From Acidimicrobiales bacterium (lineage in GTDB: Bacteria; Actinomycetota; Acidimicrobiia; Acidimicrobiales; RAAP-2), in the NCBI GenBank assembly GCA_025351385.1, contig JANXWA010000024.1, positions 144,584-208,583 of the forward strand: DNA of 64,000 nt. The letters run 5' to 3'. Every line of letters begins with the position of its first letter. Position 1 is the stretch's first letter. The position numbers were made by a program, and so were the translations under genes. Shown in pieces: positions 25,327-36,332 of the stretch. A model generated the notes under the pieces. It was given only the letters and a program-made list of their open reading frames with translations. It was not told the DNA's origin and did no database searches.

Positions 25327-28300
25327 TGCCCCGGCGCACCGACATCCACTCCATCATGGTCATCGGCTCGGGGCCAATCGTCATTGGCCAGGCCTGCGAG
25401 TTCGACTACTCCGGGACCCAGGCCTGCCAAGTGCTTCGCGCAGACGGCTTCAGGGTCATCCTCGTCAACTCCAATCCCGCGACGATCATGACCGACCCCG
25501 TCACCGCCGACGTCACCTACGTCGAGCCGCTCGACGCCGATGTGCTCACCGACATCATCGAGCGCGAGCGCCCCGACGCCCTGCTGCCCACTCTCGGCGG
25601 TCAGACCGCGCTCAACCTCACTATGGAGCTCGTCGCGAGCGGCGTGCTGGAACGGTTCGGCGTCGAGGTGATCGGCGCGCGACCTGAATCGATCTCGACG
25701 GCCGAGGACCGTGAGCTCTTCAAGGCAGCGATGGCCGACATTGGTCTCGCGGTGCCCGAGTCGGGGTTCGCGCGCAATGTCGATGACGCCGTGGCCATTG
25801 CTGAGCGGATCGGCTGGCCGATCATCATCCGGCCCAGCTACATCCTCGGTGGTGCCGGCACGGGCATCGCCCACGACGTGTCGTCGTTCCGGCGCTTGGC
25901 GGGCGAGGGGCTCGCCGCGTCGCCGATCCACGAGGTCCTCGTGGAGAAGTCGATCGCCGGATGGAAGGAGTACGAACTCGAGGTCATGCGCGACGTGGCC
26001 GACAACTGCGTCGTCATCTGCAGTATCGAGAACTTTGACCCGATGGGCGTGCACACTGGTGACTCCATTACGGTGGCGCCGGCCCAGACGCTCTCGGACG
26101 TGGAGTACCAGGAAATGCGCGACGACGCCTTCGCAGTGCTGCGACGAGTCGGGGTCGAGACGGGCGGTTCCAACGTCCAGTTCGCCGTCAATCCGATCGA
26201 CGGCGAACGTCTGGTCATCGAGATGAACCCCCGAGTCAGTCGATCGAGCGCGCTGGCGAGCAAGGCCACCGGATTTCCCATCGCCAAGATTGCGGCGCGC
26301 CTCGCTGTCGGCTACACCTTGAACGAGATACAGAACGACATCACACGGGTCACCCCGGCCAGTTTCGAGCCGGTCATCGACTACGTCGTCACGAAGATCC
26401 CTCGCTGGGCCTTCGAGAAGCTGCCGGGCTCGACGCCCGAGCTTGGTACCCGGATGCAGTCGGTGGGCGAGGTCATGGCGATCGGACGCAACTTTGCCGA
26501 GTCGCTGCAAAAGGCCGTCCGTTCGCTCGAGCAAGGTCGTGCCGGTTTCGCCCCGGGCATCGCCACCGAGTTCGCCGAACTCGACCTCGCCGCGCTCTGG
26601 CGCCACTGCGAAGTGGCGACGCCGGAGCGGCTGTTCGCTCTTCACGAGGTGTTGTGGCGGGGCGCCTCGATCGACGAGGTGGCCGAGCGCACGAGGATCG
26701 ACCCTTGGTTCTTGCACCAACTGGTTGGCATCATCGAGCGCGAGCGTGAACTGCGGGGCGACCTCGCCCTCTCGTCGCTCGACGGGCGCGGTTGGCGGCG
26801 CTATAAGCAGTGGGGCTTCTCCGACCCCCAGATCGCCGCCATGACTGGCGCCAGTGAGCACGAGGTGACGCGACTTCGCCGCGAGGCCGGAGTGCCCACG
26901 ACGTTCAAGACGGTCGACACCTGCTCGGCCGAGTTCGAGGCGACGACGCCGTATCACTACAGCACCTACGAGGACACGTCCGAGGTGATCGAGTCGGCGC
27001 GCGACCGGGTGATCATCCTCGGTTCGGGTCCGAATCGGATCGGCCAGGGGATCGAGTTCGACTACTGCTGCGTGCACGCTTCGATGGCGCTTCGCGAGAT
27101 GGGCTACGAGACCGTCATGATCAACTGCAACCCCGAGACCGTATCGACCGACTATTCGACCTCGGACCGCCTCTACTTCGAGCCGCTGACCCCCCACGAC
27201 GTGGCCGAGGTGATCCGCGCCGAGCAGGCCGCCTGCGTCGACGGCGCGCGGGTCGTGGGAGTCATCGTGTCGTTGGGCGGCCAGACTCCGCTCAAGCTCT
27301 CGCACTCCCTCGATCCCGGCCTAGTCCTCGGCACGCCCGTGGTGTCCATCGACGCCGCCGAGGACCGCGAGCAGTGGTCGGCCATCTGCCACTCGCTGGG
27401 GCTGCGTCAACCCCCCGGCGCCGTGGCCACGAGCCTCGCCGAGGCGAGAGCCATCGTGAAGCGAATCGGCTACCCGGTCTTGGTGCGGCCGAGCTACGTC
27501 CTCGGTGGGCGGGCCATGGAGATCGTCTACGACGACGCCTCGCTCGTTCGCGTGATGGAGGACCTGACCAGTCTGCACGGCTCCCTGGCGCGCGAGGGCG
27601 CCGCCGCAGCCAGCCGGCCCATCCTCATCGACAGCTTCCTCGAGGACGCCATCGAGGTCGACGTCGACGCAGTGCGTGACGCCACGGGCGACGTCTTCAT
27701 TGCCGGCGTGATGGAGCACGTGGAGGAGGCCGGGGTTCACTCCGGCGACTCCGCCTGCGCGCTGCCACCCCAAACGCTCGGCGAGAGCGTCATCGCTCTC
27801 TTGCACGAGCACACCGAGCGGATCGCCGCGGCGCTCTCCGTCGTCGGCCTCATCAACGTCCAGTTCGCGGTGAAGAATGACGAGGTCTTCGTACTCGAGG
27901 CCAATCCCCGGGCGAGCCGCACCGTTCCCTTCGTCGCCAAGGCGACGGGCGTAGCGGTCGCCGAGGTCGCGGTGCGCGTCATGATGGGCCAGTCCATCGC
28001 CGAGCTGAAGGAGCTCGGCGTGGTGCCCAGCGTCGCGCCGGAGCGTGATTACGTCTGCGTGAAGGAGGCCGTGCTGCCCTTCAGCCGCTTCCCGGGCGTC
28101 GACATCGTCCTGGGCCCCGAGATGCGATCGACCGGAGAAGTGATGGGCGTCGGGGAGAGCTTCGGCATCGCCTTCGCCAAGGCCCAGCTGGCCGCCGGCA
28201 CCCGGCTGCCGGACAAGGGTCAGGTCTTCTTGTCACTGGCCGATTGCGACAAGGTGGCCGGCCTGACGCTGGCCCGCCAGCTCACCGAGCTCGGCTTCAC

Positions 28301-28619
28301 GTTCGCCGCGACCGTTGGCACTGCCGGCTACCTGCGGGCGAACGACGTCGCGGTCGCCACGCTCGTGGGCAAGGTAGGCCTCGCCGATCTGGGCGTGGAC
28401 GCGGTGTCGCTGATCGCCTCGGGTGACGTCCATCTCGTGGTCAATACGCCCTCGGGCGGCGGCGCGCGCGCCGACGGCGCCTTGATCCGTGCGTCGTGCG
28501 TCCAGAGCGCGGTGCCCTGCCTCACGACGCTGAGCGCCGGCTTCGCCGCCGCCAAGGGGATTGCGGACACGCGCGCGCAGGGGTGGCGCGTTCGTTCGCT
28601 CCAGGAACTCCACGGATGA
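25326..28619 (+). CDS. carB: Carbamoyl-phosphate synthase large chain
   Basis: The 1097-residue enzyme makes carbamoyl phosphate from bicarbonate, ATP and ammonia. Two homologous ATP-grasp halves are evident: [19 protein letters not shown] opens the first and [19 protein letters not shown] (near residue 560) the second, each followed by an [12 protein letters not shown] loop. A C-terminal MGS-like allosteric domain (from about 960) includes ATVGTAGYL and VNTPSGGG. The length is usual. It overlaps pyrD by ATGA. Confidence 0.97.
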   Translation: MPRRTDIHSIMVIGSGPIVIGQACEFDYSGTQACQVLRADGFRVILVNSNPATIMTDPVTADVTYVEPLDADVLTDIIERERPDALLPTLGGQTALNLTMELVASGVLERFGVEVIGARPESISTAEDRELFKAAMADIGLAVPESGFARNVDDAVAIAERIGWPIIIRPSYILGGAGTGIAHDVSSFRRLAGEGLAASPIHEVLVEKSIAGWKEYELEVMRDVADNCVVICSIENFDPMGVHTGDSITVAPAQTLSDVEYQEMRDDAFAVLRRVGVETGGSNVQFAVNPIDGERLVIEMNPRVSRSSALASKATGFPIAKIAARLAVGYTLNEIQNDITRVTPASFEPVIDYVVTKIPRWAFEKLPGSTPELGTRMQSVGEVMAIGRNFAESLQKAVRSLEQGRAGFAPGIATEFAELDLAALWRHCEVATPERLFALHEVLWRGASIDEVAERTRIDPWFLHQLVGIIERERELRGDLALSSLDGRGWRRYKQWGFSDPQIAAMTGASEHEVTRLRREAGVPTTFKTVDTCSAEFEATTPYHYSTYEDTSEVIESARDRVIILGSGPNRIGQGIEFDYCCVHASMALREMGYETVMINCNPETVSTDYSTSDRLYFEPLTPHDVAEVIRAEQAACVDGARVVGVIVSLGGQTPLKLSHSLDPGLVLGTPVVSIDAAEDREQWSAICHSLGLRQPPGAVATSLAEARAIVKRIGYPVLVRPSYVLGGRAMEIVYDDASLVRVMEDLTSLHGSLAREGAAAASRPILIDSFLEDAIEVDVDAVRDATGDVFIAGVMEHVEEAGVHSGDSACALPPQTLGESVIALLHEHTERIAAALSVVGLINVQFAVKNDEVFVLEANPRASRTVPFVAKATGVAVAEVAVRVMMGQSIAELKELGVVPSVAPERDYVCVKEAVLPFSRFPGVDIVLGPEMRSTGEVMGVGESFGIAFAKAQLAAGTRLPDKGQVFLSLADCDKVAGLTLARQLTELGFTFAATVGTAGYLRANDVAVATLVGKVGLADLGVDAVSLIASGDVHLVVNTPSGGGARADGALIRASCVQSAVPCLTTLSAGFAAAKGIADTRAQGWRVRSLQELHG

Positions 28620-29524
28620 CCGACCTCGCCACTCGAGTCGGCTCCGTCGACCTTCGCTCGGCCGTCCTCACGGCTGCGGGAACCTCGGGTTACGGCGACG
28701 AGCTGGCGGGCTACGGCGACCTCGGCCAACTCGGCGCGGTCGTCACCAAGTCGCTGGCGGTGTATCCATGGGAGGGAAACCGGGCGCCCCGGTTGGCAGC
28801 ATCGGGGACCGACATGCTCAACGCGGTCGGACTCGCTGGACCGGGTGTCGCGGCGTGGCGCGAGCGGTACCTGCCCGGCCTCGTTGCCGCCGGTGCGACG
28901 GTCGTCGGCTCAATTTGGGGCCGCACGGTCGGGGAGTTCGCCGAAGCCGCCGAGGCGATGCACGGTGCCGGGATCGTCGCGCTCGAGTTGAACGCCAGCT
29001 GTCCGAACCTGGAAGGCCGCTCCACGATGTTCGCGCACTCCGCGTCCGCCACGGCCGAGATCGTGCAGGCTGCGCGAAGTGCCGGCGTGCCACTCTGGGT
29101 GAAACTCAGCCCGAACACCCCCGAGCTCGTCGAGATCGCCGGTGCGGCGATCGCGGCCGGCGCCGAGGCCCTGGTGCTCGTGAACACGGTGCTCGGCCTC
29201 TCGATCGACCTCGAACGTCGACGGCCCTCGCTCGGCAACGGAGGCGGCGGGTTGAGCGGACCGGGGATCCTCCCGGTCGCGTTGCGGGCCGTCTTCGACT
29301 GTCGCGCGGCATACCGCGACTGCGCGATCGTCGGCGTGGGCGGGGTCGCCAACGGCGACGACGCGGTCGCGATGCTGATGGCCGGGGCCAACGCCGTCGA
29401 GGTGGGCACGGCCACGTTCGCCAACCCGCGGGCCCCCTGGCTCGTGCAACGGGGCGTCGAACAGTGGATGGGCCGTCATCAGGTCCGAAGCATCGACGAG
29501 TTGATCGGGGCCGCCCATGCGTGA
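28616..29524 (+). CDS. pyrD: Dihydroorotate dehydrogenase, class 1B-like
   Basis: The 302-residue FMN enzyme oxidises dihydroorotate. [53 protein letters not shown] and [11 protein letters not shown] match class 1B, which normally works with the electron-transfer subunit PyrK and NAD. No pyrK lies in this operon. It is coupled to carB by ATGA and overlaps pyrF by 8 bases. Confidence 0.92.
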   Translation: MTDLATRVGSVDLRSAVLTAAGTSGYGDELAGYGDLGQLGAVVTKSLAVYPWEGNRAPRLAASGTDMLNAVGLAGPGVAAWRERYLPGLVAAGATVVGSIWGRTVGEFAEAAEAMHGAGIVALELNASCPNLEGRSTMFAHSASATAEIVQAARSAGVPLWVKLSPNTPELVEIAGAAIAAGAEALVLVNTVLGLSIDLERRRPSLGNGGGGLSGPGILPVALRAVFDCRAAYRDCAIVGVGGVANGDDAVAMLMAGANAVEVGTATFANPRAPWLVQRGVEQWMGRHQVRSIDELIGAAHA

Positions 29525-30353
29525 CCCGTTCGGCCAGCGCCTCCAAGAGCGGGTCCGCGCCCTCGGACCGCTCTGCGTCGGCGTCGACCCCAGCTCGCTG
29601 CTGTTGAGTGCGTGGGAACGTTCCGACTCGGTCGAAGGGCTCGAGTTCGCGTCGCTGGCGATCCTCGAGGCGGTCCTCGGCGTCGCCGCGGCCATCAAGC
29701 CCCAGGTTGCTTTCTTCGAGCGTTTCGGATCGAGTGGACTGCGGGTCCTCGAACGACTGATCGGCGACGCGCGCGACGCGGACATCCTCGTGGTGGCCGA
29801 CGCGAAGCGCGGCGACTTCGCCCCGACCAACGTCGGTTACGCCGAGGCGTGGCTGGGCGAGCAATCGCCGCTCTGCGTGGACGCCGTCACCGTCAGCCCC
29901 TACCTCGGCGTCATGGCACTACGTCCCTTCTTTGATCTGGCCGAGGAGAACGGTCGGGGGGTCTTCGTGCTCGCCGCCACGTCGAACGACGAGGGCCGGG
30001 TGCTGCAGTCGGCGCGCACCGCCGACGACGAACGGGTCGAGGAGATGGTCCTGCGCCAGGTCTCCGAGCTCAACCGGCGCGACGACGGTCTCGGGAACGT
30101 CGGCGCCGTGCTCGGGGCGACTCGTGATCGCCCCGCCTTCAATCTCTCATCCCTCGGTGGACCATTCCTCGTGCCGGGCGTGGGCGCCCAGGGCGCGACG
30201 GCTGACAACGTGTCGCGGATGTTCGAACGCTGTCCTCAGGGCACCGTGCTCGTCAACGTCGGACGGGCGATCCTCGAGGCTGGCCCCGACCGCGCGGGAC
30301 TGCGTGACGCCACCCAGCGATGGCGCGACGACCTAGGCGCGGCCCTTCCCTGA
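29517..30353 (+). CDS. pyrF: Orotidine 5'-phosphate decarboxylase, type 2
   Basis: The 278-residue enzyme makes UMP from OMP. The DAKRGDF catalytic motif near residue 97 and IKPQVAFFERFG identify it, and the long form with AVTVSPYLG is the type 2 family common in Actinobacteria. It ends the pyr operon; mihF follows with its own promoter. Confidence 0.95.
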   Translation: MRDPFGQRLQERVRALGPLCVGVDPSSLLLSAWERSDSVEGLEFASLAILEAVLGVAAAIKPQVAFFERFGSSGLRVLERLIGDARDADILVVADAKRGDFAPTNVGYAEAWLGEQSPLCVDAVTVSPYLGVMALRPFFDLAEENGRGVFVLAATSNDEGRVLQSARTADDERVEEMVLRQVSELNRRDDGLGNVGAVLGATRDRPAFNLSSLGGPFLVPGVGAQGATADNVSRMFERCPQGTVLVNVGRAILEAGPDRAGLRDATQRWRDDLGAALP

Positions 30354-30374
30354 ACAAATGTCGCCACAGGGGAG

Positions 30375-30380
30375 TAATCT
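30375..30380 (+). promoter_or_regulatory. -10 element for leaderless mihF mRNA
   Basis: TAATCT is followed by 6 bases and the GTG at 30387. It separates mihF-gmk from the pyr operon. Confidence 0.6.
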
Positions 30381-30386
30381 GACGAC

Positions 30387-30707
30387 GTGACCCCGACACC
30401 GCCAACTCTGTCGCAAGAGCAGCGCGTCGAGGCGTCACGTCTGGCCGTGGCGAACCGTCGGCGGCGCGCCGACGTGAAGCGAATGGTGAAGTCGGGTGAG
30501 TTGTCGCTCGAGGAGCTCTTCGAACTGGCCGCGCGCGAGGAGTGCGTCGCGCAGATGCGCGCGTACGACCTCATCAGCGCCCTGCCCGCGATCGGCGAGG
30601 TGAAGGCTGAGCGGATCATGCGCAACGCGTCCATCGCCAAAACCCGACGGATCCGCGGCCTCGGTCCCAAGCAGCGCGCCGAGCTCTTCCGAGCCCTTGT
30701 CCGCTGA
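30387..30707 (+). CDS. mihF: Actinobacterial integration host factor (mIHF)
   Basis: The 106-residue DNA-binding nucleoid protein is recognised by SQEQRVEASRLAVANRRRRA, the helix-two-turn-helix region LISALPAIGEVKAERIM and the C-terminal RRIRGLGPKQRAELFRAL. It has no relation to the IhfA/IhfB family. Its place beside gmk matches mycobacteria and streptomycetes. The start is a leaderless GTG. Confidence 0.93.
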   Translation: MTPTPPTLSQEQRVEASRLAVANRRRRADVKRMVKSGELSLEELFELAAREECVAQMRAYDLISALPAIGEVKAERIMRNASIAKTRRIRGLGPKQRAELFRALVR

Positions 30708-31272
30708 ACCACTCGTCGTGGTTCTCATTGGCCCGGGTGGCGTGGGCAAGGGGACCCTCGCCCAGCGCCTGGTGTCCGCCGACGACCACCTCTGGCTGAG
30801 CCGCAGCTGGACGACCCGGCCCCGGCGCGAGACCGAGGACGGTACCGAGTACCACTTCGTTGACCGCACGACCTTCGAGCAGGCGATCGACGACCGCCTC
30901 TTCCTCGAATGGGCCGAGTTCAACGGCAACCTCTACGGAACCCCGTTTCCCCACGCCCCACCGGGGGTCGACGTCCTGCTCGAGATCGAGGTCCAAGGGG
31001 CCGAGCAGGTTCGAAGGGCCGATCCCCAGTCGGTGGTCTTCTTGATCATGCCGCCCTCGCTCGAAGAGCTCGAGGAACGTCTGCGGGCCCGGGGCGACCA
31101 TGACGAACACGTGAAGTTCCGCCTCTCCAGCACGCCGGCGGAACTGGCCAAGGGCCGCGAACTGGCCAGTTATGTCGTGGTCAACGACGATCTGGGGACC
31201 GCGACGGCGCAAATCCTCTCTATACTGGAGGAACTTCGTCTTCGCCGGCGAGCCCCCTCGGAAAAGGAATGA
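30697..31272 (+). CDS. gmk: Guanylate kinase
   Basis: The 191-residue kinase converts GMP to GDP. The P-loop GPGGVGKGT near residue 12, SWTTRPRRETEDGTEYHFVD and LLEIEVQGAEQVR are family signatures. The TTG at 30697 overlaps the end of mihF by 11 bases; no strong ribosome binding site is seen, so a GTG at 30718 is also possible though it would shorten the first strand. Confidence 0.93.
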   Translation: MSAEPLVVVLIGPGGVGKGTLAQRLVSADDHLWLSRSWTTRPRRETEDGTEYHFVDRTTFEQAIDDRLFLEWAEFNGNLYGTPFPHAPPGVDVLLEIEVQGAEQVRRADPQSVVFLIMPPSLEELEERLRARGDHDEHVKFRLSSTPAELAKGRELASYVVVNDDLGTATAQILSILEELRLRRRAPSEKE

Positions 31273-31277
31273 AGACC

Positions 31278-31631
31278 ATGGCCGAACGCCCCACCCTCGT
31301 AGACCCGCCCATCGAGACCCTCCTGCACAAGGTCGGGGACTCCAAGTTCACCCTCGTGGCCGTGTCGGCCATCCGGGCACGCGAGATCAACGAGTACTAC
31401 AACGGCCTCGGCTCGGGTCACGGCGCCCTGATTCCGCCGCAGGTCACCTCACTCTCGAACAAGTCGCTGTCGCTCGCGATGGATGAGCTCTACCAGGGCA
31501 AGCTGGAGTTCCACCGTCCGACCGCCGAGGAGCTTGAAGCCGAACGCCTTCAGGCCGAGGCGTTGGAACAGGCCCGCCAGGACGCCAACAACGACCTGGA
31601 CGCCTTCACCGATGCCCTCCGCGACGCCTGA
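31278..31631 (+). CDS. rpoZ: RNA polymerase omega subunit
   Basis: The 117-residue subunit helps assemble RNA polymerase. PPIETLLHKVGDSKFTLV and VSAIRAREINEYYNGLG followed by NKSLSLAMDEL are the omega signatures. I chose ATG at 31278 since AAGGA lies 9 bases upstream; ATG at 31269, which overlaps the gmk stop, is too close to it. The C-terminal tail is acidic and Ala-rich. Confidence 0.93.
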   Translation: MAERPTLVDPPIETLLHKVGDSKFTLVAVSAIRAREINEYYNGLGSGHGALIPPQVTSLSNKSLSLAMDELYQGKLEFHRPTAEELEAERLQAEALEQARQDANNDLDAFTDALRDA

Positions 31632-32844
31632 CCCGTCCCCTCCTCGCATTGTCCTAGGGGTCTCCGGTGGCATCGCCGCCTACAAGTCGGTCGAGTTGCT
31701 GCGCCGCCTGCGCGACGCCGGCTTCCACGTGGCCCCTGTCCTCACCCCTGACGCCACGCGATTCGTCGGTGCTGTCACCTTCTCGGCGCTCGCGAGCGAG
31801 CCGGCGCGCACGTCACTCTTCGGCGACACCGTCACGCCGATCCCGCACACCCACCTGGGCCAAGGCGCCGACCTCGTCGTGGTCGCCCCGGCGACCGCCC
31901 ACCTGATCGCGCGCTACGCCACCGGACTCGCCGACGACCTCCTGACCGCGACCCTGCTGGCCACCCGGGCCCCCGTACTTCTCTGTCCTGCGATGCACAC
32001 CGAGATGTGGGAGCAGCCCTCCGTTCAAGAGAACCTGGCGACGCTGCGCCGGCGCGGCGTGATGGTGCTCGGCCCCGAGTCGGGGCCACTAGCCGGGGGC
32101 GACGTCGGAGCCGGTCGAATGGCCGAGCCCGAGGCCATCTTCGAGCTGGTTGAGCGAATCGTGCGCGGCTATCGCGGCCCCCTCACCGGCCAGAGGATTC
32201 TTGTGAGCGCCGGCGGCACCCGCGAGCCCATCGACCCGGTCCGCGTGATCTCGAACCGCTCGTCGGGCCGACAGGGCCACGCGATCGCCGAGGTGGCGTG
32301 CCGGCTCGGCGCCGCGGTCACCCTCGTGACGACCGTGGACCTCGAACTGGCCCTCGACGTCGTGCGAAGTGTCGACGTGGTTCGCGTCGCGACGGCCGCC
32401 CAGATGCACGACGCCATGCTCGAACGGACGGGGGAGAGCGACTGCGTGATCATGGCCGCCGCCGTGGCGGACTTCACCGTGACCTCGGCCACCGAGAAGC
32501 TGAAGAAGGGCGCCGGCACCCCACAGCTGTCCTTCGAACCGACCGCCGACATCCTCCACGACCTGGTCGCCAAGCGCCACGCGGGACAGGTCATCGTGGG
32601 ATTCGCCGCCGAGACGACCGACGTGGCGGCGAACGCCTTGGCGAAGCTGCGCTCGAAGGGGGTGGACCTGCTCGTGGTGAACGACGTCGCCTCTCCGGGC
32701 GTCGGCTTCGAGCACGCCACCAATGAGGTCATCCTGCTCGACCGCGACGAGTTGGCCGAGACCGTCACGCTGCGCTCGAAGTCAGCGGTCGCGTTGGTCA
32801 TCTTGACTAGGGTTGCCTCATTGTTAGCGCAAGGAGCCCCATGA
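31612..32844 (+). CDS. coaBC: Bifunctional phosphopantothenoylcysteine decarboxylase/synthetase
   Basis: The 410-residue protein carries the two central steps of coenzyme A synthesis. The N-terminal CoaC flavoprotein half shows [30 protein letters not shown] and [11 protein letters not shown]; the CoaB half starts near residue 190 with [20 protein letters not shown] and has AAAVADF and KKGAGT. The ATG at 31612 overlaps rpoZ by 20 bases. It overlaps metK by ATGA. Confidence 0.95.
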   Translation: MPSATPDPSPPRIVLGVSGGIAAYKSVELLRRLRDAGFHVAPVLTPDATRFVGAVTFSALASEPARTSLFGDTVTPIPHTHLGQGADLVVVAPATAHLIARYATGLADDLLTATLLATRAPVLLCPAMHTEMWEQPSVQENLATLRRRGVMVLGPESGPLAGGDVGAGRMAEPEAIFELVERIVRGYRGPLTGQRILVSAGGTREPIDPVRVISNRSSGRQGHAIAEVACRLGAAVTLVTTVDLELALDVVRSVDVVRVATAAQMHDAMLERTGESDCVIMAAAVADFTVTSATEKLKKGAGTPQLSFEPTADILHDLVAKRHAGQVIVGFAAETTDVAANALAKLRSKGVDLLVVNDVASPGVGFEHATNEVILLDRDELAETVTLRSKSAVALVILTRVASLLAQGAP

Positions 32845-34037
32845 GCGACCGCACCCTCTTCACCTCGGAGTCGGTGACCGAAGGCCACCCCGACAAGATC
32901 GCCGACCAGGTCTCCGACGCGGTGCTCGACGCGATCCTCGCCCAGGACCCGACGGCGCGCGTGGCCTGCGAGACGCTGCTGACGACGGGGCTGTGCATCG
33001 TGGCCGGTGAGATCACCACGAGCGCGTACGTGGACATCAACCACCTCGCGCGCCAGACGATCATCGGCATTGGTTACAACGACGGAGCCATGGGATTCGA
33101 CGGGCGCAGTTGCGGCATCCTCGTCTCGCTCGACAAGCAGAGCCCCGATATCGCCGAGGGCGTGGACGTGGCGTTCGAGCACCGCTCGGGTGCCGGTGGC
33201 GAAGACATGCTCAACGCCCTGGGCGCCGGCGACCAGGGGATGATGTTCGGCTACGCCTGCAACGACAACGCGGACTTCATGCCGTTGCCGATCTGGCTGG
33301 CTCACCGCCTCTCGATGCGTCTCGCCCAGGTTCGCCACTCCGGGCTCGTGCCGTACCTGAGGCCCGACGGCAAGACCCAAGTGACGATCGCCTACGAGGA
33401 TGGACGTCCGGTGGCGGTCGACACTGTGCTCATCTCGACCCAGCACGAGGACGGCTACGACTCCCAGACCACGATCAGGGACGACGTCCTCGAGCACGTC
33501 ATCAAGCCGATGCTGCCCGCCGACCTCGACACCAGCTCGATGCGCGTCTTCGTGAACCCCTCGGGCAAGTTCGTCCTCGGCGGACCCCACGCCGACACCG
33601 GCCTCACGGGCCGAAAGATCATCGTCGACACTTACGGGGGCATGGCCCGCCACGGGGGTGGGGCATTCTCGGGCAAGGACCCTTCCAAGGTGGACCGCTC
33701 CGGCGCCTACGCCGCTCGCTGGGTTGCCAAGCACGTCGTCGCCGCCGGCGCGGCCGACCGTTGCGAAGTGCAGGTCGCCTACGCGATCGGTGTGGCCCGA
33801 CCGGTGTCGGTCCTCGTCGAGACCTTCGGCACCGAGCGGGTCGACCGGGCCAAGATCGCCAAGGCCGTCGACGCGCTGTTCGACCTGCGCCCCGCCGCCA
33901 TCATCCGCGACCTGGACCTGCGCCGCCCCGTCTACCAGCGCACCGCGGCCTACGGCCACTTCGGACGCAGTGACCAGGGCTTTACGTGGGAGCAGACGCC
34001 CCGCGTTGACGACGTGCGCCGGGAACTGTCGCTGTAG
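32841..34037 (+). CDS. metK: S-adenosylmethionine synthetase
   Basis: The 398-residue enzyme makes SAM from methionine and [23 protein letters not shown] in pieces, [12 protein letters not shown] and [16 protein letters not shown] (split) are its hallmarks. AAGGAG lies 5 bases before the ATG. Confidence 0.97.
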   Translation: MSDRTLFTSESVTEGHPDKIADQVSDAVLDAILAQDPTARVACETLLTTGLCIVAGEITTSAYVDINHLARQTIIGIGYNDGAMGFDGRSCGILVSLDKQSPDIAEGVDVAFEHRSGAGGEDMLNALGAGDQGMMFGYACNDNADFMPLPIWLAHRLSMRLAQVRHSGLVPYLRPDGKTQVTIAYEDGRPVAVDTVLISTQHEDGYDSQTTIRDDVLEHVIKPMLPADLDTSSMRVFVNPSGKFVLGGPHADTGLTGRKIIVDTYGGMARHGGGAFSGKDPSKVDRSGAYAARWVAKHVVAAGAADRCEVQVAYAIGVARPVSVLVETFGTERVDRAKIAKAVDALFDLRPAAIIRDLDLRRPVYQRTAAYGHFGRSDQGFTWEQTPRVDDVRRELSL

Positions 34038-34039
34038 AA

Positions 34040-35749
34040 GTGGTCCTGCGCGCGGTCCAGGTCATTACCGAGGTCGCGCCACTCGACCGGCCCTTCGACT
34101 ACCTGGTGACCGAGAGAACCGCCCAGGTCGCCGTCGGCGACCGAGTGCGAGTTCAATTGCAGCACCGCTCGGTGCGCGGGTGGGCGGTCGGCGAGGTTGA
34201 GCCGGAAGGTGAATTGAAGCCGTTGACGAAGTGGCTCGGCTTCGGACCGCCGTCGTCGATGCTCCCGTTGCTCTTCTGGGCGGCGCAGCGCTGGTACGGC
34301 CCGGTTTCACGTTTCCTGCTCGCGAGCTCGCCCCGGCACCTCGTCACCTCCCTGCCGAGCCCGCCGGCCAAGGCGCCGCTCGAACAATCGGTGTCCGATG
34401 CAGTCCGTGCGGTCGCCCCCGGAGTCCACGAGCTGTCGCCGACGACCGACCCACTCGCGCTGATTCTCGCCGCCTACGAGTCGACGCGCCAGCATGAGGG
34501 CTCGCTCTTGGTGCTCGTGCCGACCGAGGGTTGGGCTAACCGTCTTCGCGGACGCCTGGAGCAGCGTGGATGCGCCGTCGCGTCAGGCGAGGCGCAGTGG
34601 GACCGAATGCGCGCCGGATGGCCGGTCGTGGTCGGCTCGCGCGGCGCGGCGCTCGCGCCGGTGCCCCGGGTCGCCGGCGCGGTCGTGTTGGACGCGGACG
34701 ATGAGGCCTTCCGTTCGGAGGGTTCACCCACCTGGGACGCGGTCGCGATGCTGCGCGAGCGCTGCCGAATCGACGGCGCCCCCCTGTGGTGCACCTCGAT
34801 GGTCCCCTCGCCGGCGCTGCTCGACGACGGGGCGTACGAGGTCGAAGAGGCCGTCGCGACCGGTTGGCCTCGGATCGTCGTCGCGGACCGTCGCCTCGCG
34901 GACCCTCACGATGGAGCGCTGTCGGGCGTCGCGCTCGACGCCGCCCACCGCGCCCTGCGCGGCGACGAGCCCGTCGCCGTGGTCGTGGTCCTGCAGCGGC
35001 TCGGCACCGGCCGGCTGTTCGCCTGTCGCAAGTGTGGCGAGCTCGCACGCTGCGCCGAGTGCGGACTGGCCGAGGAGGAGGTTGAGGAGGGCCTGGCCTG
35101 TCGGGACCGTCATGAGCCGCGCGCGAACTTCTGCCGGACGTGCGGCGCGACCAACCTGAAGCGAGTGCGCGTGGGTGTGACGACCATGGCGCGCGACGTC
35201 GCGGCCCAACTGGGTCAGCCGGTGACCGAACTGACCGCCGCGAGCGTCCCGGCAGCGCCGGTGCACCGGATCGTCGTGGGCACCGAGGCAGTGTGGCGTC
35301 ACGTACGGCGGTGCGCGGTCGTGATCTTCCTCGACTTCGACCAGTACCTGCTCGCGCCGCGCTCGTCGTCACGACGGAGCGCCGTCACCGCCGTTGGTAA
35401 GGCCGGCCGGCTCGTGGGACCACGTCGCGACGGGCGGGGCGAGGTCGTACTGCAGACGAGAAGGGGTGAGGACCCGGTTGTGGGCGCACTCGTCGACGGG
35501 CAGATGGCGGGACTGGTCGCCGACGACGTGGCCACGGCCCGCCTGCTGGGCCTTGCGCCCTACGGGGCCGCCGCGGAAGTCTCGGGCGACGGCGCCGCAC
35601 AGTTCGTCGAGCCGCTGCGCGCCCTGGGAGTTGACGTCCACGTCACGTCGGAGGGCTACGAGGTCCGGGCCACGGACGTCGCGACGCTGTCGGCGGCGTT
35701 GCGTCGCTCACCACGTCCACCGGGGCGACTGCGAGTCGCCGTCGAGTAG
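34040..35749 (+). CDS. priA: PriA-like primosomal protein without helicase motifs
   Basis: The 569-residue protein has the PriA N-terminal DNA-binding domain (RPFDYLV, VGDRVRVQLQHRSVRGW) and a Cys-rich zinc domain (CRKCGELARCAECG, CRDRHEP, CRTCG near residue 375). No Walker A or DEAH motif is visible, which is typical of the actinobacterial form. It is thought to be structural in replication restart rather than an active helicase. The GTG lies two bases after the metK stop. Confidence 0.88.
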   Translation: MVLRAVQVITEVAPLDRPFDYLVTERTAQVAVGDRVRVQLQHRSVRGWAVGEVEPEGELKPLTKWLGFGPPSSMLPLLFWAAQRWYGPVSRFLLASSPRHLVTSLPSPPAKAPLEQSVSDAVRAVAPGVHELSPTTDPLALILAAYESTRQHEGSLLVLVPTEGWANRLRGRLEQRGCAVASGEAQWDRMRAGWPVVVGSRGAALAPVPRVAGAVVLDADDEAFRSEGSPTWDAVAMLRERCRIDGAPLWCTSMVPSPALLDDGAYEVEEAVATGWPRIVVADRRLADPHDGALSGVALDAAHRALRGDEPVAVVVVLQRLGTGRLFACRKCGELARCAECGLAEEEVEEGLACRDRHEPRANFCRTCGATNLKRVRVGVTTMARDVAAQLGQPVTELTAASVPAAPVHRIVVGTEAVWRHVRRCAVVIFLDFDQYLLAPRSSSRRSAVTAVGKAGRLVGPRRDGRGEVVLQTRRGEDPVVGALVDGQMAGLVADDVATARLLGLAPYGAAAEVSGDGAAQFVEPLRALGVDVHVTSEGYEVRATDVATLSAALRRSPRPPGRLRVAVE

Positions 35750-35789
35750 TCGTGCGCGTAGACCGGCGTGGTCGCGGGGTCCTCGGCGG

Positions 35790-35795
35790 TAACGT
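35790..35795 (+). promoter_or_regulatory. -10 element for leaderless def mRNA
   Basis: TAACGT is followed by 6 bases and the GTG at 35802. Confidence 0.55.
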
Positions 35796-35801
35796 GGGTC
35801 G

Positions 35802-36326
35802 GTGAGCACGCTACCGATCCGCATCTACGGTGACCCGGTGCTGAACCAGGTGACGACGGAGATCGAGAACATCGACGGACGGGTCGCGGCGCTGGCCGAC
35901 ACCATGATCGAGACGATGTACGAGGCTCCGGGCGTCGGGCTCGCGGCCAACCAGATCGGCGTGCAGAAGCGTCTCTTCGTCTACGACAAGGGCGAGGGCC
36001 CGGTGGTCGTGGTCAATCCGGTGATCGTCGAATCGGAGGGCGAGTGGACCTACGAGGAGGGCTGCCTCTCCGTGCCCGGACTCAGCTGGGAGATCACCCG
36101 CGCCAACGCCATCCACCTGATCGGCTTCGACTTGGACGGCAACGAGATCAGTGTTGAGGCCGACGAGTTCGAGGGGCGGATCTTCCAGCACGAGATGGAC
36201 CACCTCAACGGCGTGTTGCTGATCGAGCGGCTCGACGCCGATCAGAAGAAGGAGGCCAAGAAGATCCTGCGTCAGCGCCAGCTCCCGGTCGCACTCCACG
36301 ATCCCGACGGCCTGCACCTCTTGTAG
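35802..36326 (+). CDS. def: Peptide deformylase
   Basis: The 174-residue metalloenzyme removes formyl groups from new proteins. Its three motifs are GVGLAANQIG, EEGCLSVPG (metal Cys) and QHEMDHLNG (metal His pair and catalytic Glu). The GTG start is leaderless. It is followed six bases later by fmt, its functional partner. Confidence 0.96.
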   Translation: MSTLPIRIYGDPVLNQVTTEIENIDGRVAALADTMIETMYEAPGVGLAANQIGVQKRLFVYDKGEGPVVVVNPVIVESEGEWTYEEGCLSVPGLSWEITRANAIHLIGFDLDGNEISVEADEFEGRIFQHEMDHLNGVLLIERLDADQKKEAKKILRQRQLPVALHDPDGLHLL

Positions 36327-36332
36327 GTCGGG

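Noticed and set aside
25269..27305. A 678-codon open frame on the minus strand inside carB
   Set aside because: It lies wholly opposite a clear carB gene. High GC content with strong third-position bias leaves long antisense frames throughout this window; its residues show no recognisable domain.
34040..35749. priA as a decayed gene because it lacks ATPase motifs
   Set aside because: Loss of the helicase motifs is normal for actinobacterial PriA, and the frame and zinc domain are intact.
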